Shown one piece after another: positions 6,905 through 13,988 of a stretch of DNA of 13,988 nt. A program made the translations under genes and the position numbers. The DNA lies in contig QNDJ01000010.1 in NCBI GenBank assembly GCA_003644825.1, forward strand, positions 1-13,988, in the 5' to 3' direction. The DNA comes from B21-G16 sp003644825 [NCBI: Candidatus Zhuqueibacterota bacterium]. Lineage in GTDB: Bacteria > SM23-31 > B21-G16. How positions within the stretch are numbered: the stretch's first letter is position 1; each line of letters opens with the position of its first letter. The notes under the pieces are model-generated. The model ran no database searches. It was not told the DNA's origin and worked only from the letters and a program-made list of their open reading frames with translations.

Positions 6905-9641
6905 AACAAAATTCAAAGTTCATATTGTTTCTCATACTCACTGGGATAGAGCCTGGTATCTCACTTTTCAGCAGTTTAGATATCGGCTTGTAACTTTGAT
7001 TGATAAACTTATTGACCTTCTTGAAAACAATCCTGAATACAGAAGTTTCCATCTCGATGGACAGACAATTGTTCTTGAAGACTATTTTGAAATTAAACCC
7101 GAAAAAACTGGTAAATTAAAAAAATTAATTAATAAAGATAAAATTGTCATAGGACCCTGGTATGTCTTACATGATGAGTTTCTTGTAAGTGGTGAGTCAA
7201 ACGTAAGAAACTTAATTATCGGGCATAAAGTCGGGGAAAAATACGGAAAAATCTCAAAGGTAGGATATATCCCTGATTCCTTCGGACACATAAGTCAACT
7301 CCCCCAAATTTTAAAAGGTTTTGACCTGGATAACGTCATATTCACCAGGGGAATGGGTGATGAACTGGAAACTCTGGGAACAGAATTTATCTGGGAAGCC
7401 CCCGATGGAAGTAGTGTCCTTGCGATTAATCAGTTAAATGGATACTGCAATGGAGCTCACATAGGTTATAATAAATACTGGGATAGTAATAAAGATGAAA
7501 TAAAACCAGATTTCAATATCGCTTTAAAACAGATTGAAAAAGAACTAAATGAATTAATAGAATTTGCAAATACAGAACATATTTTAATAAATAATGGATG
7601 TGATCATCTTCATCCACAGCCAGAACTCCCTGAAATAATAATATATCTAAATAAGAGTTTACCGGAATTCGATTTCTTTCATACGGATTACCAGAGCTAC
7701 ATATCAGAAATAAAAAAACACCTTGACAAACTTAAAACTTTTAGAGGAGAATTGAACAGCGGTAAAAGGCATCCTGTTCTGAACGGTGTATATTCAACCC
7801 GAATGTACCTAAAACAGATGAACCATAGGTGCCAGATTCAACTCGAAAAATATGCAGAACCTATCTCTGTAATTTCCTGGAAATTAAATTGCAGTGAATA
7901 TCCATCAGCTTTCCTGGAAAAGGCATGGAAACTACTGCTAAAAAACCACCCTCACGATAATATTTGCGGATGCAGTATAGACCAGGTTCATAGTGAAATG
8001 GTGCCAGTATTTAAACAGGTATCTGAAATTACCGGTGAAATTGTAAAAGATTATCTATCTTTAATAAGTAAAAACATCAATTCCGAAAATAAAAAGGATT
8101 GTATTCCCATAATTATTTTTAATTCCCTTCCCTTCATAAGGAATGAAATAATTAACAGAATTGTGCCTTTACCAGCTGAAATGGAATCGGATTTTTACGA
8201 AATTGTTGATGAAAACGATGAGACCATTCCTTTTTATATAAACAATACATTCAGGCTCAAAATGTGCGATGATTTCTACGATTATTTTTCTTACTCTCAT
8301 TTAGAAAACTTCAGAGAAGAGTTTTTAAGATTCATAAACAATAATGATAACTTCATTGTTAGCAAAAATTTTCCCGGTGAGTATTACATAGTTCTTGATA
8401 TTGCAATGCTTGCAAAAAATATCCCTGCAATGGGTTATAAGACCTTCTTTATCAGAAAATCTGAAAAACCCCGGAGAACAGAAGGTGATGTAAGCGTTAA
8501 TGGAAATAATATCGAAAATAAATTTTTAAAAGTAAGCGTTAAATCCAATGGCTCCTTTGACGTTTACTTTAAAGATATTCAAAAACATTTGAGAAACATA
8601 CATATTTTTGAAGATACAGAAGATTCAGGAGATGAATACGATTACTCTCCTTCACTCAGAAGTGAAACAATTACTTCAGAGGATATTCAGGGAAAAATTA
8701 CTGTTATAGAGAACAACCCACTTTGCGGTAGAATCGAAAGCAGGTTCATACTTAATCTTCCAGAAGGGCTGGAAAAAGATAGAAAAACAAGAAAAAAATC
8801 ATTGAAAAAATGTTCCATTACAACCTTAATAAGTTTGAAATACAATTCTCCAGTAATTGAGATTGAAACAAATGTTAATAACAATGTTGAAGACCATCGG
8901 TTAAGAGCACACTTTCAGATTCCTGTTACCTGCAATTATTCAATTTCTGATGCTCAATTCTGCACAATGAAAAGAAAAATAAAATTTGAAAAAAAAGAAA
9001 ACTGGAAACATAAGCCCCAGGGAATAAAACCCCAGCAAAACTTCTGTTTAATTGAAAATGAAGATTTAGGGATGGCTGTTATTAACCGGGGGATTCCCGA
9101 GTTTGAAGCTTCTAATGTTAAAGACGGTACCGAAATCGCGTTGACCCTGTTCAGAGGGGTCGGCTGGCTCTCAAGAAACGATTTAAAGTCAAGACCATAT
9201 CACGTAGGCCCAATGATAGAAACTCCTGAAGCCCAGTGCAAAGGTATTCTCAAATTTGATTACGGATTACTCTTTTATAAAAACCCCTGGATTGATAATA
9301 AAGTTCATAAACAAGCATTAATTTTCAATTGCCCTCTAATTTCAATTATCACATCTCCATCTAAAGGGAAACTTCCACCTCACTACTCTTTTATGGAAAT
9401 ATCTTCTGACGAAACCATCTTAAGTGCCTTCAAAAAAGCAGAGAATAGAAAGTCTATTATTTGCAGATTCTATAATATATCCGAAAATAATACTGAAACA
9501 ATAATAAAATTTTTCTTTAACATAAAAGAATGCTGGAAGGTTAATCTTAAGGAAGAGAGAATTGAACCTATGCCGATTGAAGGAAACAAAATTTATCTCA
9601 CCCTGCCAGGAAATAAAATAGAAACACTCGAAATCATTTAA
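6894..9641 (+). CDS. GH38 alpha-mannosidase
   Basis: A 915-residue retaining, zinc-dependent glycoside hydrolase family 38 enzyme that releases alpha-linked mannose, for example from oligomannosides or mannosylglycerate. The catalytic domain opens with HIVSHTHWDRAWY. Predicted zinc ligands are H16 and D18, the nucleophile/ligand D128 (YIPDSFGH), and H354 with D355 beside it (NHPHDNICGCS). DGQ (55-57), GPWY (87-90), SGESNVRNL (99-107) and NNGCDHLHPQP (233-243) are further family landmarks. The second half is the usual beta-sandwich region, closing with an LPGNKIETLEI strand. Length is near the bacterial MngB type (about 880 residues). There is no signal peptide, so it acts in the cytoplasm on imported substrate. 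The start is 11 bases inside the COG0212 gene, with only a poor Shine-Dalgarno match, fitting translational coupling. No phosphotransferase or sugar kinase gene is adjacent, so the mannosylglycerate assignment is not proved. Confidence 0.93.
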   Translation: MKNKTKFKVHIVSHTHWDRAWYLTFQQFRYRLVTLIDKLIDLLENNPEYRSFHLDGQTIVLEDYFEIKPEKTGKLKKLINKDKIVIGPWYVLHDEFLVSGESNVRNLIIGHKVGEKYGKISKVGYIPDSFGHISQLPQILKGFDLDNVIFTRGMGDELETLGTEFIWEAPDGSSVLAINQLNGYCNGAHIGYNKYWDSNKDEIKPDFNIALKQIEKELNELIEFANTEHILINNGCDHLHPQPELPEIIIYLNKSLPEFDFFHTDYQSYISEIKKHLDKLKTFRGELNSGKRHPVLNGVYSTRMYLKQMNHRCQIQLEKYAEPISVISWKLNCSEYPSAFLEKAWKLLLKNHPHDNICGCSIDQVHSEMVPVFKQVSEITGEIVKDYLSLISKNINSENKKDCIPIIIFNSLPFIRNEIINRIVPLPAEMESDFYEIVDENDETIPFYINNTFRLKMCDDFYDYFSYSHLENFREEFLRFINNNDNFIVSKNFPGEYYIVLDIAMLAKNIPAMGYKTFFIRKSEKPRRTEGDVSVNGNNIENKFLKVSVKSNGSFDVYFKDIQKHLRNIHIFEDTEDSGDEYDYSPSLRSETITSEDIQGKITVIENNPLCGRIESRFILNLPEGLEKDRKTRKKSLKKCSITTLISLKYNSPVIEIETNVNNNVEDHRLRAHFQIPVTCNYSISDAQFCTMKRKIKFEKKENWKHKPQGIKPQQNFCLIENEDLGMAVINRGIPEFEASNVKDGTEIALTLFRGVGWLSRNDLKSRPYHVGPMIETPEAQCKGILKFDYGLLFYKNPWIDNKVHKQALIFNCPLISIITSPSKGKLPPHYSFMEISSDETILSAFKKAENRKSIICRFYNISENNTETIIKFFFNIKECWKVNLKEERIEPMPIEGNKIYLTLPGNKIETLEII

Positions 9642-9874
9642 AATTCTGAATCCTGAAATATTACCAATTTTATATACCCTCAAAGTATTTTTACAGGTTA
9701 TTTTAAACCGAATAATCTCTTACATTTTCTGTTTTATAAATCCTGATTAATACCCCTGTTCTTCTTTACGAGTGATAGCAAATATTTCTCCATTTAATTA
9801 TTGATTTAATTAAAGCGGTCTGCTAATCCATTGCTTCTGTAAAACAAAAAATTCTCACCTAACAAATTAACCAC

Positions 9875-10973
9875 TTATTTTTCAATCAATTTCTTTGCTT
9901 TATAGTCTGGATAATAATCATAATACATATCTACAATCTCACCTTTTTCGTTTTTATCAAAGATAATTTTAGTCCAGAATCCTCTATGAAAAAATTCAGA
10001 TTCAGATAAAGGTATAAGCAAAGCATCAGACATTCTTGAACCCCTTAAATACAGGTTGCCATCTTTCTCAAATAATGTTACTGTATAATCAGGAATAAAA
10101 AAATCAGAACCAAATTTATAATGACCAGCTATAGCATCTAAAACTATCTGGCTTAATTTTACAGGTTTCAACTCCGGGAGTTTATATTTTTCACCAAATA
10201 TTATTTCTGCAAGGTCAATACCAATCTGAGTTGCAACAGGTGTTTAATTATTTCCAAGAACTATAATGCACATATCATCGTCAATATAACGTGCAAGATA
10301 AGTTGAAAAACCCGGACTTCTACCATTTATATAAATCACCTTTCTATTAAACTTCTTCCGGATAAACCAGCCATACCCAAAATTATCTGCATACATTGTA
10401 AATATTTTATTAATAGAGTTCTTCCTTAAAAGTTTTTCTGTATATAGAGTTCTATCCCATTTATACAAATCTAAAACAGTTTAGTAAAGAGAACCATTCC
10501 CGGTTTTAATTGACCAGTCAAGATAAGGTGCTTTCTCGATACATATCTATAATTTCTTCAATGGAGTGCGGGAATTTTGAGTCTCTATCATAATCAGAAA
10601 TAAACTTAATTAATTTATCATTTACGTTCAAAAGACCTCTCTCCTGAAGAATCATAATAGCAGTTGCAGTAAAAGATTTTGATATAGATGCAAGATGAAA
10701 TCTTGTTTCTGGCGTATTAGGCACATTAAGCTCATAATTTGCCATTCCATATCCCTTGCATATCAATATTTTTCCTTCCCGGGCAATCAAAATCGAACCG
10801 CTAAAATTCCCACCGTCAAGATATGCCTTAATATACTCATCAACCTTCGCCTCAAAACTTTTAACTTTGTTCTGATGAGTTTGAAGATAGACATTACTTC
10901 CGGGAGAAACCAAAAAAAATAAAGCTATAAAAAAGAGTACGAATCTTCTGAATTTCATTATTAACACATCCAT
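9875..10973 (-). pseudogene. Degraded serine beta-lactamase-like hydrolase (PF00144 type)
   Basis: Three stretches of one former gene read in order on the minus strand. The first (10973 to 10518) starts at ATG 10973, or more likely ATG 10958, and has a signal peptide (MKFRRFVLFFIALFFLV). It also has the FHLASISKSFTA segment with the catalytic SxxK. It then jumps directly to SIEEIIDMYRE, losing the usual HLLTHTSG segment. The second stretch is in another frame (APYLDWSIKTG onward), so about 65 residues including the YxN motif are gone. It is cut by TAA at 10481-10483 and then runs as LYKWDRTLYTEKLL to SPGFSTYLARYIDDD. In it the usual HGG before RSPGF reads ING, which removes the third catalytic motif. 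A second TAA (10244-10246) interrupts it before TPVATQIGIDLAEIIFGEKY. The third stretch, in the same frame, is the C-terminal domain ending at 9875. The protein would once have been a secreted or periplasmic peptidase/esterase. The lesions leave no active enzyme. Confidence 0.85.
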
Positions 10974-10990
10974 TTTTATCGGACAATACG

Positions 10991-11015
10991 ATTGGTAAAT
11001 AAATCTCTTACCAAT
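10991..11015. other. Intergenic inverted repeat between permease and pseudogene
   Basis: ATTGGTAA and TTACCAAT form an 8-bp perfect stem around a 9-base loop. It lies 18 bases upstream of the pseudogene's first ATG and 70 bases after the permease stop. There is no T-run on either side, so a simple intrinsic terminator is unlikely. It may be an operator half-site pair or chance. Confidence 0.35.
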
Positions 11016-11084
11016 ATTACTGCATAAAAGCTTTATCTATTTCCATCCATAACCCGGGGTTAGTTCAATTTTCAACATAAGGTT

Positions 11085-12386
11085 TCAATACCGAATCCAT
11101 TTAAAAACTTCCTTCAGTGAAGGTTTTTTACCATACATTAAAATTCCGACTCTATATATTTTTGCAACCAGCATAATTAATAATACTGTTGAAATTCCCA
11201 TTGTAAATATTGATAAGAATGCACCTTTTGGTAAGGAAGGGTCTGTTACGGCAATCCTTGCAAACATAACAACCGGTGTAAAACAAGGTATCAGAGATAC
11301 CCAGAAAGCGGTAGAAGTCTCAGGGTTCTGGGCTACTGAAAACATTATAAAATATCCTATAAGAACAAGAATAATTATGGGAAATAAAAATTGTTGACCC
11401 TCATCTTCTGTATTAACCATTGCACCAATTGCTGCAAATAAACTAGCATAAAATATATATCCCATAAAAAAGAAAAGAAGCATAAAGGCAAATACTACTG
11501 GTGAAAATTCTATATTCCGAACAATGTTTAAAATCTCAGGTCTATTTACACCAAATCTGACAAACAATACTTCACCATAGGTAACAGCCAATAAAATAAT
11601 TACCCCAACCACAAATAGTTGTGTAAGACCCAGAAGACAAATTCCTGCAATTTTACCAAGCATTAGTTCAACAGGTTTGATTGAGGAAATAATCATCTCA
11701 GTTATTCTCTGACTTTTCTCTTCGATAACACTTCTTGTTATTGTCTGTCCAAATACCATAATTAAAATAAGCAGCAGATAAGAAAGAATATACGTTAAAA
11801 TAAAGCTTCCTTCTCCACTTTTTCTGATTTCCCCTTCTTTTGTGACCTGTTTACTAACTAACCTGACACGTCCTAATGCCATTTCTTTGCGTATTTCATC
11901 GGGCGAAAGCCCTTTCCTTTCCAGCCGCAAATTTGTAACTATCCTTGAAAGAGCATTTGAAAATCCACGCTGTTCATCAAAATTGCTGACACTTCTTGCA
12001 GCATATCTAACTTCCCTAACATCAATCAAATCTTCAGGAATTAATAGATATCCATCAATCTTTTTTTCAAGAACCAGTTTTTGATATTCTTCAATAATAG
12101 TATCAAGATTCTCAGCAGAAACCTTCTTTTCAAAAAATAAATATTTTGGTTCACCGTTTTCAAGGGTATCAGAAAGCATATTTACAAAATCTTTATAAAT
12201 CTGACCTGTTTGATCTATTACATAATATTTTTTTGTAGATGGACGAAAAAACTTTGCAAAAAGAAAAATACCTACAAATAAAAATGTCAATATCGTTGGA
12301 AATATCAGGGTACCTATAATGAATCCTTTGGTTCTAACCCTTGTTACATATTCCCTTTTTATGACCGCAAGAACTTTTTTATTCAT
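11085..12386 (-). CDS. ABC-2 type (NatB-like) transporter permease
   Basis: A 433-residue inner-membrane subunit of an ABC-2/NatB-type exporter. The N-terminal MNKKVLAVIKREYVTRVRTKGFI is followed by a first helix (about 22-45), a long extracytoplasmic domain (about 46-193) and then about five helices (195-216, 242-270, 295-323, 332-352, 390-410). Family landmarks are the EEKSQRITEMIISSIKPVE turn at 222-240 before the GK-containing helix, and NTEDEGQQFLFPIIILVLI at 325-343. Such subunits need a separate ATP-binding protein, usually encoded immediately upstream in the same operon. Here the upstream side is gene-free repeat DNA and the downstream neighbour is a pseudogene, so the partner is missing from the window. 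AAGGA at 12395-12399, 8 bases before the ATG, supports the start. Confidence 0.9.
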   Translation of the reverse strand: MNKKVLAVIKREYVTRVRTKGFIIGTLIFPTILTFLFVGIFLFAKFFRPSTKKYYVIDQTGQIYKDFVNMLSDTLENGEPKYLFFEKKVSAENLDTIIEEYQKLVLEKKIDGYLLIPEDLIDVREVRYAARSVSNFDEQRGFSNALSRIVTNLRLERKGLSPDEIRKEMALGRVRLVSKQVTKEGEIRKSGEGSFILTYILSYLLLILIMVFGQTITRSVIEEKSQRITEMIISSIKPVELMLGKIAGICLLGLTQLFVVGVIILLAVTYGEVLFVRFGVNRPEILNIVRNIEFSPVVFAFMLLFFFMGYIFYASLFAAIGAMVNTEDEGQQFLFPIIILVLIGYFIMFSVAQNPETSTAFWVSLIPCFTPVVMFARIAVTDPSLPKGAFLSIFTMGISTVLLIMLVAKIYRVGILMYGKKPSLKEVFKWIRY

Positions 12387-12620
12387 AAAATTAATCCTTC
12401 GATGTTCTTTATTAAAAACTGTTATTCTCGATTTATCCGGTTATATCGAACTTGATTCTATCAGGATTTTATTTGTTATTATTGTAAAATATGAAATCTT
12501 CTTTCATTTAGTAAATTACTTCTACTATTTTTTTAAATTTAATAAACTATCGTTAAAAAATAAATAAAATTTAAATAAATATTTTTTGTATATGCTTATG
12601 TAGGGAAGCTTAGTTTTTTA
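12387..12620. other. AT-rich leader upstream of the permease, no gene seen
   Basis: Very AT-rich non-coding DNA holding the permease ribosome binding site (AAGGA on the minus strand at 12395-12399) and presumably its promoter, which cannot be picked out with confidence. Short minus-strand frames here end quickly. I saw no remnant of an ABC ATPase. Confidence 0.5.
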
Positions 12621-12625
12621 ATCAA

Positions 12626-12834
12626 GAGCTCTGTTATGAGCGATATGTTTGTAGAATGAAGGATTTTAGATAATATTGAGCTCCGTAGGAGCTGTATGTA
12701 AAAGGTTAGGCAAGGATACCTGACCTACAAACCTTGCTTTAATACATCCGTAGAGCAGGTACCTGCTCTATTCTCATTATTGTAGAGATTGCTTCGCCCG
12801 TATGGGCAAGCAATGACAACTCAAATTTTATAAA
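12626..12834 (+). repeat. Composite palindromic repeat unit 1 (A-spacer-A'-B-C-D)
   Basis: About 209 bp. Element A (12626-12657) is a GCTC/GAGC hairpin with the tail CGATATGTTTGTAGAAT. The spacer GGATTTTAGATAATATT (12661-12677) comes next. A' (12678-12700) has the stem GCTCC-GTA-GGAGC. B (12703-12728) pairs AGGTTAGG with CCTGACCT through one G-T wobble. C (12751-12770) is a perfect 20-base palindrome, TAGAGCAGGT followed by its complement. D (12788-12814) pairs ATTGCTT with AAGCAAT and GCCC with GGGC around a bulged C, followed by GACA. The same elements in the same order follow in unit 2. Confidence 0.85.
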
Positions 12835-13050
12835 GAGCTCCGTCAGGAGCGGTATGTTTGTAGAATAAAGATTTTAAAAAATATTGAACTCTGTAGGAAT
12901 GGGATGTATCAGGTCAGGCAGGGATGCCTGACCTACTGCTGTGTTTAATTCCATCTGTAGAACAAGTACTCGCTTGTAAATATTTATAACATATTCAGGA
13001 GATTGCCACGCTCTATATAGGGCTCGCAATGACAGCTATTGTTTAGTCAA
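12835..13050 (+). repeat. Composite palindromic repeat unit 2 (A-spacer-A'-B-C-D)
   Basis: About 216 bp, directly following unit 1 in the same orientation. A (12835-12866) has the stem GCTCC-GTCA-GGAGC and the tail GGTATGTTTGTAGAAT. The spacer AGATTTTAAAAAATATT is at 12869-12885. A' (12886-12908) is degenerate. B (12911-12934) is a perfect 10-bp stem, AGGTCAGGCA/TGCCTGACCT, with loop GGGA. C (12955-12980) keeps ACAAG/CTTGT. D (13002-13030) keeps ATTGC/GCAAT, a diverged interior and the GACA tail. Confidence 0.85.
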
Positions 13051-13125
13051 AAGCTCCGTCAGGAGCGATATGCTTGTAGAATTGAGGATTTTAGATGATA
13101 TTGAGCTCCGATAGGAGCGATATGG
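13051..13125 (+). repeat. Composite palindromic repeat unit 3, A-spacer-A' only
   Basis: A (13051-13082) has GCTCC/GGAGC and the tail CGATATGCTTGTAGAAT. The spacer GGATTTTAGATGATATT (13086-13102) nearly equals that of unit 1. A' (13103-13125) has the stem GCTCC-GATA-GGAGC. The B-C-D part is absent and different hairpins follow. Confidence 0.85.
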
Positions 13126-13132
13126 AATGTTA

Positions 13133-13390
13133 AAATCTCGGTAAAGATTTATAGGTTATGGAAATGTCATTTAATTCTTTTTTCCGCACCAGAATCGAAT
13201 TCTGGTGCTGGAATAATCCAATGGTAAGTCATTGAAATGACTGTTTCAAAGTATCGTAATCCTATTGTTAATATCCCAAAAACAGTCTCTTCAGAGACTT
13301 CCAGATTTTTTTTATCCACTACCAGAATTCTATTCTGGTAGTGATTCGTTACAATTCAAATATTTACAATCTCAAGCTGGAAGCTTGAGA
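13133..13390. repeat. Cluster of six unrelated hairpins
   Basis: Stems seen: AAATCT/AGATTT (13133-13150, 6 bp). GCACCAGAAT/ATTCTGGTGC (13186-13208, 10 bp). AGTCAT/ATGACT with loop TGAA (13227-13242). AGTCTC/GAGACT with loop TTCA (13284-13299). CACTACCAGAAT/ATTCTGGTAGTG (13317-13343, 12 bp). TCTCAAGCT/AGCTTGAGA (13370-13390, 9 bp). The second and fifth share the core ACCAGAAT/ATTCTGGT and so form a further repeat family. No open reading frame of note is present. None has an obvious T-run making it a classical terminator. Confidence 0.8.
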
Positions 13391-13423
13391 TACACTGATT
13401 CATAATCAATATTGATATTTATA

Positions 13424-13492
13424 TGTCGCTCCTACGGAGCTCTATTGTTGTTTTTTATCTATTTTCTACAAACATATCGCCCCTAACGGGGC
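13424..13492 (-). repeat. Reversed A-spacer-A' pair
   Basis: Read on the minus strand, A (13462-13492) has GCCCC/GGGGC with the tail CGATATGTTTGTAGAAAA. A spacer of different sequence follows, then A' (13424-13442) with GCTCC-GTA-GGAGC. It is inverted relative to units 1-3, so with unit 3 (13051-13125) it makes a long inverted repeat around the hairpin cluster. The A stem has C-G pairs where other copies have T-A. Confidence 0.85.
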
Positions 13493-13681
13493 TAAAAGGA
13501 ACAGTGAATTTCGCCGATTTAATGAATTTTAGTTTTTATAGAAACAACGAATTACACTGATTACACTAATTGTTCTTTTTATGCTTCCTTACTATATAGT
13601 TTCGTTTTATAAATCAGTTTTTTGGAGCAGTTACCTGCTATATTCTTAATTGTTAAAAAGGTTAATTTCCAATGATAGGTA
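13493..13681. repeat. Spacer DNA with one lone C-family palindrome
   Basis: GAGCAG-TTAC-CTGCTA with the following TATTCTTAATTGT (about 13624-13652) matches element C and its downstream bases in unit 1 (12752-12783). The rest, including 13493-13620, shows no gene, RNA or clear repeat. Confidence 0.6.
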
Positions 13682-13855
13682 TGATTTTGATAAAAAGCTC
13701 CGTAGGAGCTGTATGTAAAAGGTCAGGCAGGGATGCCTGACCTACAAGTCTATGTTAAATTCAATCTGTAGAACGAGTATCTGTTCCTGAATGGCTTTCA
13801 TACAGTCAGGAGTTTGCTTCGCCCGTACGGGCAAGCAATGGCTCCATAAGGAGCA
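13682..13855 (+). repeat. Composite palindromic repeat unit 4 (spacer-A'-B-C-D-A)
   Basis: The A element at the left is lost, but a spacer-like TGATTTTGATAAAAA (13682-13696) remains. A' (13695-13716) has GCTCC-GTA-GGAGC and the GTATGTAAA tail seen in unit 1. B (13720-13743) is identical in its stem and loop to that of unit 2. C (13767-13786) has GAAC/GTTC ends. D (13813-13839) has GCCCGTACGGGC inside TTGCTT/AAGCAA. A short A-type hairpin GCTCC-ATAA-GGAGC (13841-13855) closes the unit, where the next unit would begin. Confidence 0.85.
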
Positions 13856-13988
13856 ATATAAAGGAAATGACTGCCTTTTTTATCCTCAGAGTATGAAGTT
13901 ATAATTCAATAAATCAAACTTCATAAGAAACTCTGTGAAGATTTAAAACATTACCTGAAATCCAATCTTACATCAAATAATATAATAA
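13856..13988. other. Window-end sequence without recognised features
   Basis: AT-rich DNA with only a marginal CTTCA/TGAAG inverted repeat near 13919-13940. No gene start, RNA or member of the A-D repeat families was seen. Confidence 0.5.

Noticed and set aside
9793-9814. Terminator between the convergent mannosidase and hydrolase remnant
   Set aside because: An 8-bp stem (TTTAATTA/TAATTAAA) made only of A-T pairs without a T-run. Too weak in such AT-rich DNA.
10244-10483. Stop-codon recoding (TAA read as an amino acid) in the hydrolase remnant
   Set aside because: The transporter, COG0212, mannosidase and cupin genes in this window all end in TAA, and the remnant also has a frameshift, a deletion and lost active-site motifs. 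Decay explains it better.
11050-11062. TAACC-CGG-GGTTA inverted repeat after the permease stop
   Set aside because: Only five pairs with a three-base loop and no T-run. Could easily be chance.
12319-12567. Plus-strand 82-codon open frame overlapping the permease start
   Set aside because: Antisense to the permease N-terminus and its AT-rich leader, low-complexity composition, no ribosome site or family signature.
13186-13343. Rho-independent terminators
   Set aside because: The 10- and 12-bp stems are strong, but there is no adjacent gene end. The T-run near 13306-13314 lies before the second stem rather than following a stem directly. They look like repeat elements instead.
12621-13860. 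CRISPR array
   Set aside because: Repeats are palindromes of several families, units are about 210 bp, copies are diverged and there are no equal-length unique spacers or cas genes.

Overview
The window is AT-rich bacterial DNA with a mostly well-packed coding part (1-12386) and a gene-free, repeat-dense tail (12387-13988). The very large secreted Kelch/fibronectin/cohesin/dockerin protein, the low GC and the palindromic interspersed repeats suggest an uncultured bacterium of the FCB (Bacteroidota/Ignavibacteria/Cloacimonadota/KSB1-like) or WOR-3-like kind. That assignment rests on style, not on a marker gene, and is weak.

Left part, minus strand: a gene of at least 1537 codons starts at 4611 and is still open at base 1. 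It encodes a secreted modular protein: signal peptide, a six-bladed Kelch propeller, six FN3 domains at an exact 99-residue period, a second six-bladed Kelch propeller, a seventh FN3, a cohesin-like domain, a type I-like dockerin, and the start of what looks like another cohesin-like fold. Just upstream, on the same strand, is a small single-domain cupin (4701-5042) with a strong ribosome binding site.

Middle part, plus strand, diverging from the cupin: an EamA-type drug/metabolite transporter (5156-6073), a member of the 5-formyltetrahydrofolate cyclo-ligase-like COG0212 family (6173-6904) and a cytoplasmic GH38 alpha-mannosidase (6894-9641). The last two overlap by 11 bases and so are probably translated together. 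The set suggests uptake and intracellular breakdown of small mannosides, but the role of the COG0212 protein beside the mannosidase is unclear.

Right part, minus strand: a decayed serine beta-lactamase-like hydrolase (9875-10973) with a frameshift/deletion, two nonsense codons and missing catalytic motifs, preceded by an intact ABC-2/NatB-type permease (11085-12386) that has no ATPase gene beside it in this window.

Tail: from about 12626 to 13855 lies a mosaic of short palindromes. Four hairpin families (called A, B, C and D here) recur in the same order, A-spacer-A'-B-C-D, in direct units of about 210 bp. There is one reversed A-A' pair, and a block of six other hairpins lies between the opposing A-A' pairs. 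Stems show compensatory changes between copies. No transposase, CRISPR system or protein gene accompanies the array. It is the part of the window most likely to be undescribed, and it resembles BIME/REP-type interspersed mosaic elements in organisation.
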